A DNA stretch of 64,000 nt, taken from assembly GCA_002733205.1 (NCBI GenBank), contig NVUW01000001.1:682001-746000 (forward strand), in the 5' to 3' direction. The position numbers and the translations under genes are program-made. Position 1 is the stretch's first letter, and each line of letters begins with the position of its first letter. Positions 25,978 to 34,364 of this stretch are shown one piece after another. The notes below the pieces were generated by a model. That model made no database searches. It was not told where the DNA came from and worked only from the letters and a program-made list of their open reading frames with translations. Source of the DNA: Thalassobium sp. (lineage in GTDB: Bacteria; Pseudomonadota; Gammaproteobacteria; Pseudomonadales; Oceanobacteraceae).

Positions 25978-26871
25978 ATGTCTGTTGAATCGAGTATTTT
26001 CAGTACGTTGACGTCCTGGTGGGATGGGCCAGACCGCGACCTGCATGGTTTGCAGCGCGTCGGTTCAGGGCAGGCGCCACTGCTGCATTTTCTGCATGGT
26101 AATGGTTTCAGTGCGCATACGCTGGCACCCATGGCAGATGCATTACCGTCGGACTGGAACCTGCTGCTGACAGACGTGCCGGGGCACGGCGGTTCACAGC
26201 AGCCAGCGCACCATATGCCCGATTGGCTGCGCATGGCGCGCCGGGTGGGGGATGCTCTGGAAACACGCAATGACGGTCGCAAAGCCATTGGGATCGGCCA
26301 TTCTATGGGAGGCGTGATGACATTGATGCTGGCCGCTGAGCGTCCGCATTTGTTTGAGCGCATTGTTTTGCTGGATCCGGTGTTGTTCTCGGCTGAAATT
26401 CTTCTGTTTCAGCGCTTGGCACGCAAAACAGGTCTGTGGAAACGCGGAGCACTGGTCAAAGCGGTTCAGGCCCGCCGTGCGGTTTGGCCGGATGCTGACA
26501 ATCTGCGCCAGGACCTGCAGCGTAAGTCGCTGTACCGTAACTGGGATGCTGCAGCACTCGAAGGTTTTATTCAGGGGGCAACGAAGCCGACCCCGGAAGG
26601 GCTTGAGCTGGCCTGTAATCCCGCCTGGGAAGCAGCCATCTTCGGTTCTTATCCGAGAGGGTTGTGGCAGGCAGTGCACCGGGTGAGGGTGCCGGTCGAT
26701 ATCCTGGTAGCTGCTGACAGCTATCCGTTTATTCTTAAGTCGGCGCGCAAAGCAGCCAAAGCCAATCAGCATATCCGCTTCGAAATGGCGCCGGGCAGCC
26801 ACTGTTTCCCGATGGAGCAGCCGCTGAAGACGGCACAGCGGATTCAGGAATTGTTGACGCAGAAGTCTTGA
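25978..26871 (+). CDS. Alpha/beta hydrolase
   Basis: 297 residues from the ATG at 25978; the frame is open from 25921, but those extra 19 residues are Arg/Tyr/Cys-rich and unlike a family N-terminus. Features: oxyanion segment FLHGNGFSAHT, nucleophile elbow GIGHSMGGVM with the catalytic Ser, and a C-terminal GSHCFPMEQP with the catalytic His. The lid region is Arg/Lys-rich. There is no signal peptide, so it is cytoplasmic. Substrate unknown; related cytoplasmic proteins are often annotated as esterases. Confidence 0.88.
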   Translation: MSVESSIFSTLTSWWDGPDRDLHGLQRVGSGQAPLLHFLHGNGFSAHTLAPMADALPSDWNLLLTDVPGHGGSQQPAHHMPDWLRMARRVGDALETRNDGRKAIGIGHSMGGVMTLMLAAERPHLFERIVLLDPVLFSAEILLFQRLARKTGLWKRGALVKAVQARRAVWPDADNLRQDLQRKSLYRNWDAAALEGFIQGATKPTPEGLELACNPAWEAAIFGSYPRGLWQAVHRVRVPVDILVAADSYPFILKSARKAAKANQHIRFEMAPGSHCFPMEQPLKTAQRIQELLTQKS

Positions 26872-26893
26872 TTTCGGTTCTCTGTTAAAACCT

Positions 26894-26922
26894 TTGTCAA
26901 ATAAATAAGGGTAAGCTATTGT
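26894..26922 (+). promoter_or_regulatory. Probable sigma-70 promoter of the DUF4375 gene
   Basis: TTGTCA (26894-26899), a 17-base AT-rich spacer, and TATTGT (26917-26922), 46 bases before the start codon at 26968. Confidence 0.5.
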
Positions 26923-26967
26923 GGCTTAACCATTTGGCCTAATAAAAGAGAACTACGAGTAGGATTT

Positions 26968-27432
26968 ATGAACATGGAGATTCAGGCAGCGCTTGATGTT
27001 GCCGATGAAACTGATTCATTTCTTCAGATTACCGACGTCATTTATGACAAGGAAACTGAGTCAGGATTTGAAGCGCTGACGGATGCAGAGAAAGCCGTTT
27101 TTTGTATTGATAACCTGTTAAAGGAAATGGAAAACGGTGGCTTCGTACAGTTCATCCACCACGACGTAGGAGCGTATGCTGAGGAAACCCTCGAAGCGCT
27201 GGAGAAAATTAAGGCAAAAGGGACTCATGCCCTTTTGGCGCGGTTAATCGACTTGTTTGATGGGCAGAAAATCCCTAAAGACGAAGATGAGCGTATTGAG
27301 ATTTTTGATCATATCGAAAGCGAGCACGCAGACGAAATCGCCGAGCTTGATGATCGCTTTTATGATGTGGGCGAAAATCTGGTTGAATTAACGCTGCTTT
27401 TTGTCAGTAAAAACCTGAAAGATTTCCGCTGA
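26968..27432 (+). CDS. DUF4375 (DMP19-like) acidic protein
   Basis: 154 residues from 26968; an ATG six bases on (26974) has better spacing to AGGA and may be the true start. The block AEKAVFCIDNLLKEMENGGFVQFIHHDVGAYAEETLEALEKIKA is the DUF4375 signature (D-N-x-x-x-E-x-x-N-G-G-F-x-Q-F). About a quarter of all residues are Asp or Glu, with few Lys/Arg. Neisseria DMP19, of this family, is a DNA-mimic protein that binds a repressor; whether this one mimics DNA is inference. It is probably a single-gene unit with its own promoter. Confidence 0.85.
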   Translation: MNMEIQAALDVADETDSFLQITDVIYDKETESGFEALTDAEKAVFCIDNLLKEMENGGFVQFIHHDVGAYAEETLEALEKIKAKGTHALLARLIDLFDGQKIPKDEDERIEIFDHIESEHADEIAELDDRFYDVGENLVELTLLFVSKNLKDFR

Positions 27433-27500
27433 TACAATCACCGGTGTTTAATGCCGCCGGTGATTAGCCGATATCTTTTAAGCAGTGGACGATAACAGCA

Positions 27501-27863
27501 ATGATGCATTGGCTTGTGCGGCGTGTGCAGAGCTTTGGTCATGCCTTTTCTGGATTGGCCTATATGTTGCGCACGCAAGTGCATGCACAAATTCATCTGC
27601 TTGCGGTTGTCGTCGTCGTCAGTGTCGGTTTTTTAACCGGCCTGGCAGCCTCTGAATGGACGGTGTTGGTCTTGTCCATGGCGCTGGTGTTGTCATTTGA
27701 GGCAATGAATACGGCGTTGGAAGCTCTGGCTGATGCGCTTCATCCCTCTCATCATCCCCTGGTTGGTAAAGCCAAAGATCTTGCTGCGGCTGCGGTGCTG
27801 GTATCGGCATTCGCATCTGTTATTATCGGCACGCTGATTTTTATTCCGCACTGGCTGTCGTAA
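27501..27863 (+). CDS. dgkA: Diacylglycerol kinase family membrane protein
   Basis: 120 residues with three membrane helices, the standard DgkA size. The active-site block SFEAMNTALEALADALHPSHHPLVGKAKDLAAAAVL (about 65-100) carries the family's E-x-x-N-T-A-x-E and K-A-K-D motifs. The family comprises trimeric inner-membrane kinases phosphorylating diacylglycerol (Gram-negative) or undecaprenol; the HPxxHPLVGKAKD variant is closer to the undecaprenol-kinase-like branch in my memory, so the lipid substrate is uncertain. Start at the ATG at 27501 or the adjacent ATG at 27504. Confidence 0.87.
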   Translation: MMHWLVRRVQSFGHAFSGLAYMLRTQVHAQIHLLAVVVVVSVGFLTGLAASEWTVLVLSMALVLSFEAMNTALEALADALHPSHHPLVGKAKDLAAAAVLVSAFASVIIGTLIFIPHWLS

Positions 27864-27957
27864 TCTTCTGGGTGATGTCAGCTTTTGCTTTTGAGGCGCA
27901 GCCGATCAGAAAACGTCAGTTAACTATTAATAAAAACAAGTATTAAGGAATTCTCCC

Positions 27958-28518
27958 ATGACTCGTATCTTACTGGGCCTGGCGCTGGCCTGTAGCCTGA
28001 TATTCAGTGTGAATGCCAGACAGCTTGAAGGTGCCGATATTGCAGAGCAGATCACACTGAATGGCCAGGCATTGACTCTCAATGGTGCTGGTGTCCGTTC
28101 CAAATTCTTTCTTGATGTTTATGTCGCCGCGCTGTACCTGGGTAGCAAGAGTGATGATGCCAAGGCGATCGTTGCTGCTGATGAACCGATGGCGATTAGT
28201 TTGCACATTGTGTCCGGCATGATTAACAGCAAACGTATGTCGGAATCGACCCGTGATGGCTTTGTCCGTTCGACCGGTGGCAATCTGGCTCCGATCGAAC
28301 AGGATGTTGAAGAGCTGATTAAAGCTTTCCGTGATGAAGTGAAAGAAGGCGATGTATTCGAGCTGGCTTATACCCCGGAAAGCGGCGTAACCGTTTATCG
28401 CAATGGTGAAATGAAGTCGAACGTTAAAGGTCTTAAGTTTAAGCAGGCGTTGTTCGGTATCTGGTTATCTGAAGACCCTATTCAGAAGTCGCTGAAAAAA
28501 GGCCTGATCAACGGCTGA
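27958..28518 (+). CDS. Chalcone-isomerase-fold periplasmic protein
   Basis: 186 residues with a signal peptide (about residues 1-20, cleavage near NAR). The mature protein has LNGAGVRSKFFLDVYVAALYLG, AISLHIVSGMINSKRM and a C-terminal FKQALFGIWLSEDPIQKSLKKGL, the pattern of the chalcone-isomerase-like (Chalcone_3) family common in proteobacteria. The fold binds fatty acids or lipids in characterised plant relatives; bacterial members have no proven reaction. Secretion to the periplasm is expected. A terminator follows immediately. Confidence 0.87.
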   Translation: MTRILLGLALACSLIFSVNARQLEGADIAEQITLNGQALTLNGAGVRSKFFLDVYVAALYLGSKSDDAKAIVAADEPMAISLHIVSGMINSKRMSESTRDGFVRSTGGNLAPIEQDVEELIKAFRDEVKEGDVFELAYTPESGVTVYRNGEMKSNVKGLKFKQALFGIWLSEDPIQKSLKKGLING

Positions 28519-28532
28519 AATAGTGGATTATG

Positions 28533-28558
28533 AAAAACGGGCTGCGGCCCGTTTTTTT
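28533..28558 (+). terminator. Rho-independent terminator after the chalcone-isomerase-like gene
   Basis: ACGGGC (28537-28542), loop TGCG, GCCCGT (28547-28552), then a run of seven T. Confidence 0.92.
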
Positions 28559-28832
28559 ATAGGTGCATTTTAACTCAGTATTTCTGGCAGGGCTCTGTCG
28601 GTGTTGTTGTGATCGTCATTTGGTCAAAAACGGACAATCTGTTCTCTATCGGTGCCAAATAAGGAATGTTTGGCGGATATGTATCCGGCATTATTCAAGG
28701 TGAATGTAAATTTGTCCTCAAATGTTGCAGAAGAACGCAGATTCCGGAATATAGCGAGGGGTTGATAAGTACGCCATCAGCATGATCAGTCAACGTAATG
28801 CCGTATCGTGAGCGTTTGCTGTCCGGGTCTGT
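28559..28832 (+). other. Intergenic region before the hybrid kinase
   Basis: About 270 bases between the terminator and the first possible start of the kinase gene. It is AT-balanced and without a recognised RNA, repeat or small gene. It presumably carries the kinase promoter. Confidence 0.5.
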
Positions 28833-30581
28833 TTGTTTCTCGTGCGAAACTGGCTTATTCGTCAGTTATTGCTTAACTTTTGCTATACACGACAAGGATG
28901 TAAAGCGGTTGTTGAATTCAATTGTCATCACCGATGGGGCAGGTTGTTGAATAATAATGAAGCGGTAGTGACCTCTGTATCTGGCGACGCCTTTCTGCCT
29001 GAGCGAATCGTTTTGCTTGTGGTGGACGATGATGAGGCTGTACTGCAGGTCACCCGTCTCGTTCTGTCCCGATTCCGTTATAAATCCCGCTCTCTGGAAA
29101 TACTGGAAGCCAGCAGTGCCGCTCAGGCGAAGGCGACCCTGGCATTGCGTCCTGATATCGCGGTTATTTTGCTTGATGTGGTTATGGAAAGTGACGATGC
29201 CGGTTTGCGTTTGGTTGAGCACATCCGCCATGAACTGAATAACCATCATGTCCGCATTTTGTTGCGGACCGGACAGGCCGGCTATGCACCTGAGCGCCAG
29301 GTCGTGCAGGATTATGATATTAACGATTATCTGGTGAAGTCTGATGCCACTCAAAGCCGGCTTTTTTTGTCGCTGACTGCCGCCATTCGCAGTTTCAGTG
29401 ACATTCTGCGGGCAGAAGAGCTGGCTCGGCGCATCGCCGAAGCGGAGCATCAGCGCCAGCTTGCCGATCGTGCTTCACTGGCGAAAACCGATTTTCTTGC
29501 TCATATGAGCCATGAAATCCGCACGCCGCTGAATGGTATTGCCGGTATTGTGGAGTTATTAGACGACACCGGACTTTCTTCCGAGCAGGCTGAGCTGCTG
29601 CGCGATCTGCGTTATGTCAGCTCTGCGCTGCTGGGCATCGTCAATGATGTGCTGGATGTTGCCAAGATAGAAGCCGGTAAGCTGGAGCTTAACGTTCACG
29701 ATTTTCACTTGCCGCAGTTGCTGGAAAAAGTCGCCGCTATCTTTGTTGTTGGTATGCAGCAGAAAGCCATTCGTTTTCAGGTTGAACAGGGCAATGATTT
29801 GCCGCAATGGGTGCGCGGGGATGCTCAGCGTATTCAGCAGATACTGATTAATTATCTCAGTAACGCTTATAAATTCACTCCGCAAGGTGGGCGGATAACG
29901 CTACGCGTGTCCTGTGTTGTGACGGCTGATGGCTATGAATTGATTGCCGAGGTGGACGATAACGGCAAGGGCATTCGTGCAGAGCGGTTGGCTGATATTT
30001 TTAATGCCTATGAACAGGAAAGCGCGCAAACGGCCAGTCATTATGGTGGAACCGGGCTCGGTTTGAGTTTATCCCGCAGTCTGGCGATGTTGATGAGTGG
30101 CTGTGTTGGCGCTGACAGTGAGCCCGGGCATGGCAGTCGCTTCTGGTTGCGGGTGCCGTTGGAGCGAGGAGAGGCTCCTGTGGTGGATGAGACTGCTGCT
30201 GATCCGCTGGCGGCTGATGCGCTTGCGGGTTGGGTGATTCTGATTAGTGAGGATGATCCGACCAGTCAGAAAATTATCCGTAAAATTCTGGAGCAACAAG
30301 GGGCTCGCGTTGAGGTCTTTGCGGATGGTCAGCAATTGCTGGACTCCGGTCTTTATCACACAGCGGACGTTATTGTGCTGGATTACCATATGCCGGTGCT
30401 GGATGGTCCATCAACTGCCCGGCGTTTACGTGAGCTGGATTACCAGGGACCTTTATTGGCGCTGACCGCAGGCATTGTTGATAGTGAGCGGGAAGCGTGT
30501 TTGCAGGCCGGCATGAACGATGTGCAGGGTAAGCCTCTGGATAGACAGCGGCTGATTAATTGGTTGTTAAATGCCCGCTGA
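28833..30581 (+). CDS. Hybrid sensor kinase with receiver domains at both ends
   Basis: 582 residues if started at the TTG at 28833; the first 50 residues look non-native, and a start near the TTG codons at 28945-28950 or GTG at 28969 is more likely. Numbering is from 28833. Order: receiver domain (phosphoacceptor Asp115 in ILLDVV), coiled linker, HisKA with His227 (FLAHMSHEIRTPLNG), HATPase (N-box YLSNAYKF, DDNGKGI, GGTGLGLSLS), and a C-terminal receiver (Asp517 in VLDYHMP, Lys in GKPLD). The first receiver (DAGLRLVEHIRHEL, ILLRTGQ, YDINDYLVK) resembles those fused to DUF3369. There is no membrane segment, so the input is cytoplasmic, probably through the first receiver. Confidence 0.85.
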   Translation: MFLVRNWLIRQLLLNFCYTRQGCKAVVEFNCHHRWGRLLNNNEAVVTSVSGDAFLPERIVLLVVDDDEAVLQVTRLVLSRFRYKSRSLEILEASSAAQAKATLALRPDIAVILLDVVMESDDAGLRLVEHIRHELNNHHVRILLRTGQAGYAPERQVVQDYDINDYLVKSDATQSRLFLSLTAAIRSFSDILRAEELARRIAEAEHQRQLADRASLAKTDFLAHMSHEIRTPLNGIAGIVELLDDTGLSSEQAELLRDLRYVSSALLGIVNDVLDVAKIEAGKLELNVHDFHLPQLLEKVAAIFVVGMQQKAIRFQVEQGNDLPQWVRGDAQRIQQILINYLSNAYKFTPQGGRITLRVSCVVTADGYELIAEVDDNGKGIRAERLADIFNAYEQESAQTASHYGGTGLGLSLSRSLAMLMSGCVGADSEPGHGSRFWLRVPLERGEAPVVDETAADPLAADALAGWVILISEDDPTSQKIIRKILEQQGARVEVFADGQQLLDSGLYHTADVIVLDYHMPVLDGPSTARRLRELDYQGPLLALTAGIVDSEREACLQAGMNDVQGKPLDRQRLINWLLNAR

Positions 30582-30603
30582 GCGGGCACTGAATTATTCA
30601 GAG
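30581..30603 (+). repeat. Intergenic hairpin repeat, copy A
   Basis: AGCGGGCACTGAA, then T, then TATTCAGAG; the same 23 bases with one difference occur at 63880-63902. The left end pairs with GCCCGCT (30573-30579), so the kinase stop codon lies inside a hairpin, and the right part contains the perfect palindrome CTGAATTATTCAG. There is no T-run. Function unknown. Confidence 0.6.
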
Positions 30604-30623
30604 TTACTCTGACTCCGGAGGCA

Positions 30624-33014
30624 TTAATCGCTCTGATGCTTTTCGCCCATTCTGGCAATGGCTTCGAGGCGGGCAATAATGTCACCATTAACACTGCCTG
30701 CGGTGAATTCCCCTTTGCTGTTTACCTTGCCTGCTTTGCGTTTCATCAAAATTTCGATGGCCTGATCCACGTGGGTAACGCAATGAACGTGAAACTTTCC
30801 TGCAGCAACTGCGCTGACGACTTCATCGTTGAGAATCAAATTCAGGCGGTTGGATGCCGGAATAATCACCCCTTGCTCACCGGTCAGGCCGCGAGCGGCA
30901 CAGAGGCGGAAGAAACCTTCAATTTTTTCGTTTACACCACCGATTGCCTGAACTTCACCGTACTGATTAACCGAGCCGGTAATGGCAAAACTTTGCTCAA
31001 TAGGGGTGTGAATCAAGGCTGAAATAAGACAACACAATTCGCCCAGTGAAGCACTGTCGCCATCGATGTAACCGTAGGATTGCTCCATGGCGATGTGTGC
31101 AGAAATAGCCAGCGGAAAACGCTGGGCATAGCGGTTGCCAAGAAAGCCGGTGAGAATCATCACGCCTTTGGAGTGAATGGCCTGTCCGAGAGATACTTCC
31201 CGCTCAATATCGACCACACCTTTGCTGCCCGGATAAACTGTCGCGGTGATGCGCGCCGGTGAGCCGAAACTGGTGTCGCCCAGTGACATCACGGTTAAGC
31301 CATTAATTTTGCCGACCGCCTTGCCGCTGGTTTCCAGCAGGACGGTACCGTCGAGCATCTGCTCAAACAATTTGTCGTAGACACGTCCGGTGCGTTCAAA
31401 TTTAGCCGCCAGGGCGCGATCAATATGGTCTGCACAAATGAGTTCATCCTGTGCCAGCTGGCGGATAAAGTCGGCTTCGGCCAGCAGGTCGAATTGCTCA
31501 CCTATGCGGGCGCTGAGAACGTCCTGCTGCTCGGCCAGGCGTGCACTGTAACGCACCATGCGCACCACGGCGCTGTGGTCGAGGTCTGCGTAGCCCTGTT
31601 CTTCGATGCGGCTTTTCAGCAGGCGGGCATAAGCCAGCAGATGCTCATCGTTCAGCGGCAGGTCACTGTCGAAATCGACGACGGCGCGGAACAATCGTTT
31701 GAAGTCCTCATCGTACTCCTGCAGCAGGTAATACACCTGACGCGAACCAATCAAGACCAGTTTGAAATCCAGCGGTATCACCGCCGGTAACAGGGTCGTG
31801 GTGTTAATTAATCCCATTTCCGAATACGGGGATTCCATTTTTAACTGGCGTGATTGCAAGGCGCGTTTCAGGGCGTCCCACACCAGCGGCTCGGACAATA
31901 CTTTTTCCGCATCCAGAATCAGGTAGCCGCCATTGGCTTTGTGTAAGGCGCCGGGGCAAACGCGGCGGTAGTTGGTCACCAGCGCGCCTTGCTCGTTAGC
32001 GTATTCAATTCGCCCGAACAGATTGGCGTAACTTGGGTGGGGTTCGTAAATGACCGGAGCACCACTGTTTTCCGCATGATGGGTGGCAATGTTCGGGGTC
32101 AGTGCTTCTTCGAGAATGCTGCGTTTGACGTATTCCTCACGCAGCTCCAGCAGGCGCTCTTCAACCAGCTCTTCGAGTACCAGGCGCGGCAGGTGCTCTT
32201 CCATATCCTGCAGGTAGTTCAGGAGTTTTTCGTGGCCAACAAAGCGTGTACGGATGGGTTCGATCAGCGGCGTGATGGCGTTTTTGATGGTTTCCTGATT
32301 CAGCTGGCGCAGATCATTGCTGCTTTCACGCTTCCATTGTGGCAACTCTGACAGTTGTTCGCTGAGCATTTGTTCCAGTTCGGCGATGTTGTTATGGAAG
32401 CCGTCGCGCTCTTCTTCGCTCAGTTGCGCGAATTCCGTTTCGTCCAGTGCTTTGCCTTCACGCATCGGCGTAAAACTGATGGCACTGGAATCGCGATACA
32501 CCGCCACGCCGCGCTTATGCGCTTCGCGCTCAACGAATTCAATCGCTTTGTCGTAACGGCGGTTGAATACGTAGTCAATTGCGGACTTTTTCTGCTGATA
32601 GGTTGGGTGTTCCAGAGCAGCAGGGAAGGTGGCCAGCAGCTGGTCGATTAACTCGCTGATGTGCTGACGTAAAACCCCGGCTTCTTCCGGCTGCATTTCT
32701 ACTGCTTGTGGCTCGCGCGGGTTACGGAAATTATTGACGTAGCACCAGACGCTGGGCGTTGCCTGACGTTTTGCTTCGCTTTTCAGGTAATCGCGGACGT
32801 AGGATGAGCGGCCGGTGCCGGTTTCTCCCATGACGAAAATATTGTAGCCCGGACGCTGCATAGCCACGCCAAACTGAATGGCGTTAACGGCTCTGTCCTG
32901 GCCAAGAACGCCCTGGAATATTTCCAGTTCGCGGGTGTCGGCAAAAGCAAAGGCGGATGGATTAATACGTTGTGTCAGGGCGGAAGCGTTAACTGCAGTC
33001 TGGAGTTTGGCCAT
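30624..33014 (-). CDS. Lon-family ATP-dependent protease (LonB-like, AAA_32 type)
   Basis: 796 residues. The N-terminal ATPase region has a P-loop GETGTGRSS (63-71) with Arg where Lys is usual, as I recall for this group of Lon relatives. A long central helical domain (about 140-300) follows, then Walker B and the Lon proteolytic domain at the C-terminus with catalytic Ser654 (DGDSAS) and Lys697 (GGVNEKIEGF). This is the family often annotated Lon-related protease, distinct from housekeeping LonA. It degrades unfolded or specific proteins in the cytoplasm. It is monocistronic and divergent from the RHH gene. Confidence 0.9.
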   Translation of the reverse strand: MAKLQTAVNASALTQRINPSAFAFADTRELEIFQGVLGQDRAVNAIQFGVAMQRPGYNIFVMGETGTGRSSYVRDYLKSEAKRQATPSVWCYVNNFRNPREPQAVEMQPEEAGVLRQHISELIDQLLATFPAALEHPTYQQKKSAIDYVFNRRYDKAIEFVEREAHKRGVAVYRDSSAISFTPMREGKALDETEFAQLSEEERDGFHNNIAELEQMLSEQLSELPQWKRESSNDLRQLNQETIKNAITPLIEPIRTRFVGHEKLLNYLQDMEEHLPRLVLEELVEERLLELREEYVKRSILEEALTPNIATHHAENSGAPVIYEPHPSYANLFGRIEYANEQGALVTNYRRVCPGALHKANGGYLILDAEKVLSEPLVWDALKRALQSRQLKMESPYSEMGLINTTTLLPAVIPLDFKLVLIGSRQVYYLLQEYDEDFKRLFRAVVDFDSDLPLNDEHLLAYARLLKSRIEEQGYADLDHSAVVRMVRYSARLAEQQDVLSARIGEQFDLLAEADFIRQLAQDELICADHIDRALAAKFERTGRVYDKLFEQMLDGTVLLETSGKAVGKINGLTVMSLGDTSFGSPARITATVYPGSKGVVDIEREVSLGQAIHSKGVMILTGFLGNRYAQRFPLAISAHIAMEQSYGYIDGDSASLGELCCLISALIHTPIEQSFAITGSVNQYGEVQAIGGVNEKIEGFFRLCAARGLTGEQGVIIPASNRLNLILNDEVVSAVAAGKFHVHCVTHVDQAIEILMKRKAGKVNSKGEFTAGSVNGDIIARLEAIARMGEKHQSD

Positions 33015-33144
33015 TCGGAGTCGTCAATTTTGGCGAATAAAGGCGGTACAGTATTGAGAACGACAGGGCTTGGCAAGTCAGTCAGCGTTGCAATTCTTCG
33101 GCCGCTGGTGATAATTGCGCCGCTTTTACTACCGCGGGGGATGC

Positions 33145-33414
33145 ATGTCCGTTCAGCCAGAAGACAGAACCACCATCGATATGTTTGCCGCCAATCGTCC
33201 GGGACGCCCACGCAGCAACCCTTATGAGCGTTCGCAGCAGTGTCGTTTCAATAAGCGTACGCAGCGGCAGCGCGATAAAGAACGTGGTCTGCACCGCCTG
33301 GAAGTCAAGCTGGATGCTCAGGTTGTTGAGCGGCTGGATGAAGTTTGTACGGAGTTGAATCTGGCGCGCGCAGACGTGCTTGAGTTGGCGTTAAAGCATT
33401 GGCTGCACCTGTAA
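33145..33414 (+). CDS. Ribbon-helix-helix-like protein (annotated elsewhere as LexA-regulated)
   Basis: 89 residues from the ATG at 33145, preceded closely by GGGGG; an in-frame start at 33115 is less likely. The N-terminal DRTTIDMFA..RPGRPRSNPY and basic RFNKRTQRQRDKERGL are followed by an RHH-like half (LEVKLDAQVVERLDEVCTELNLARADVLELAL). Close relatives in Pseudomonas are named LexA-regulated protein. I see no LexA box (CTGT-N8-ACAG) in the 130 bases upstream, so SOS control is not supported here. DNA binding as a dimer is inferred from the fold. Confidence 0.8.
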   Translation: MSVQPEDRTTIDMFAANRPGRPRSNPYERSQQCRFNKRTQRQRDKERGLHRLEVKLDAQVVERLDEVCTELNLARADVLELALKHWLHL

Positions 33415-33496
33415 TCGTTCAGTCTTAAGCAGGTATTTCTGCCGCTCATGCAGCGGATCAATTGCATTGCTGTTCCGTTGTTCACTAAACTGACAC

Positions 33497-33518
33497 TATA
33501 ATCAGCTTATACGTATAA
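33497..33518 (+). promoter_or_regulatory. Consensus -10 and adjacent palindrome before the lipoprotein gene
   Basis: A perfect TATAAT (33497-33502) is followed four bases later by the 12-bp perfect palindrome TTATACGTATAA (33507-33518), which would overlap the transcription start. The -35 is weak (around TCCGTT at 33474). The palindrome is a candidate operator. Confidence 0.5.
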
Positions 33519-33535
33519 ACGAAAAGGATATCGTT

Positions 33536-34102
33536 GTGCATGGATTGCAATCGGGCATTCTTGTCCTGACCCTTCTGTTACCGCTTGCTGCCTGTGTTGG
33601 TGGCGGTAAAGCGACAAAATCTTCCGCCCTTGACGAAGGCGTTGCGCCTGGTCAGCTGAATCAGACGCTCGATCACCTCAGTCTTACGCCCGTCCCTCTG
33701 TATGGCATGCCGGAGTTGGCGTTGGGGGCGGTGTGGCAAAGCGGCAGCGAGCCGATGTTACAGGTTTGTGATCAGCATCGTCGTCCGCTGGATGCGGGCA
33801 AGCCTCTGGTGCTTTATATCGATGGTGAGCACGAAATCCTCAGTCTGCAGCGCTCAGATTCTCAGTCGGTATTTCATTGCAGTTATTTTGCCAGCAGTGC
33901 TGAGCAGCTGGATCGTATTGCCAGCAGTCAGACCGTGATGCTGCGCATCTACTTTAATGGTGAGGCGGTGGAGCAGCGTATTTCCGGCACCATGTCCGAT
34001 TATTTTTCCCGTCCCAAAATGCTGGGTCCGCAGCAGCGACTCAAGCGCTTTGTTGATGCTTTGCAGCATCTGAATCTCAGCAGTGCTTTGGTTGACGGCT
34101 AA
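33536..34102 (+). CDS. Lipoprotein of unknown function
   Basis: 188 residues starting at GTG (33536) with AAGGA about eight bases upstream. The lipobox LPLAAC puts the lipidated cysteine at residue 20; GGGK follows, so Asp-based inner-membrane retention is not evident and outer-membrane sorting is likely. The mature part contains a predicted beta-rich region (LVLYIDGEHEILSLQRSDSQSVFHCSYFAS, VMLRIYFNGEAVEQRISGTM) with two further cysteines. I do not recognise a family. A possible hairpin AGCAG/CTGCT follows the stop, just before the ffs promoter. Confidence 0.78.
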   Translation: MHGLQSGILVLTLLLPLAACVGGGKATKSSALDEGVAPGQLNQTLDHLSLTPVPLYGMPELALGAVWQSGSEPMLQVCDQHRRPLDAGKPLVLYIDGEHEILSLQRSDSQSVFHCSYFASSAEQLDRIASSQTVMLRIYFNGEAVEQRISGTMSDYFSRPKMLGPQQRLKRFVDALQHLNLSSALVDG

Positions 34103-34117
34103 AAAGCAGATAACTGC

Positions 34118-34146
34118 TTGATATCTCAGTGAGTTTTCGTTAATGT
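34118..34146 (+). promoter_or_regulatory. Probable promoter of the 4.5S RNA gene
   Basis: TTGATA (34118-34123), 17-base spacer, TAATGT (34141-34146). A start near 34153 would give a leader of about 24 bases before mature 4.5S RNA, the same leader length that RNase P removes in E. coli. Confidence 0.6.
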
Positions 34147-34176
34147 GCCGCCACCTGATGTTCATCGGGTCGTTAT

Positions 34177-34288
34177 GGTGGCCTCTGCTGGTCCCCTCGC
34201 AACGATACGCCGCGAACCCCGCCAGGCCCGGAAGGGAGCAACGGTAGTGGCTGACTCGTGTGCCGGGGTGTGGCTGGTAGAGGTCATC
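34177..34288 (+). ncRNA. ffs: Signal recognition particle 4.5S RNA
   Basis: About 112 bases, close to the 114 of E. coli. The apical SRP54 (Ffh)-binding loop GGCCCGGAAGGGAGCA is intact (34226-34241). The two ends pair over at least 12 positions with G-U pairs (GGTGGCCTCTGC at 34177 with GTAGAGGTCATC ending at 34288), and CGTGTGCCGGG precedes the 3' arm as in other 4.5S RNAs. With Ffh it delivers ribosome-nascent chains to the membrane. Its place directly before dnaX is common in gammaproteobacteria. Confidence 0.95.
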
Positions 34289-34364
34289 TCCAAATTCTCC
34301 TGACTTTCCCCTCCTTACAAGGTATTATGCGCCTCATTGCGTAATCTCTGGTGATGGAAAATTC

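Noticed and set aside
33015..33144. LexA box expected upstream of the RHH gene because relatives are called LexA-regulated
   Set aside because: No CTGT-N8-ACAG pattern is found; only isolated ACAG strings occur.
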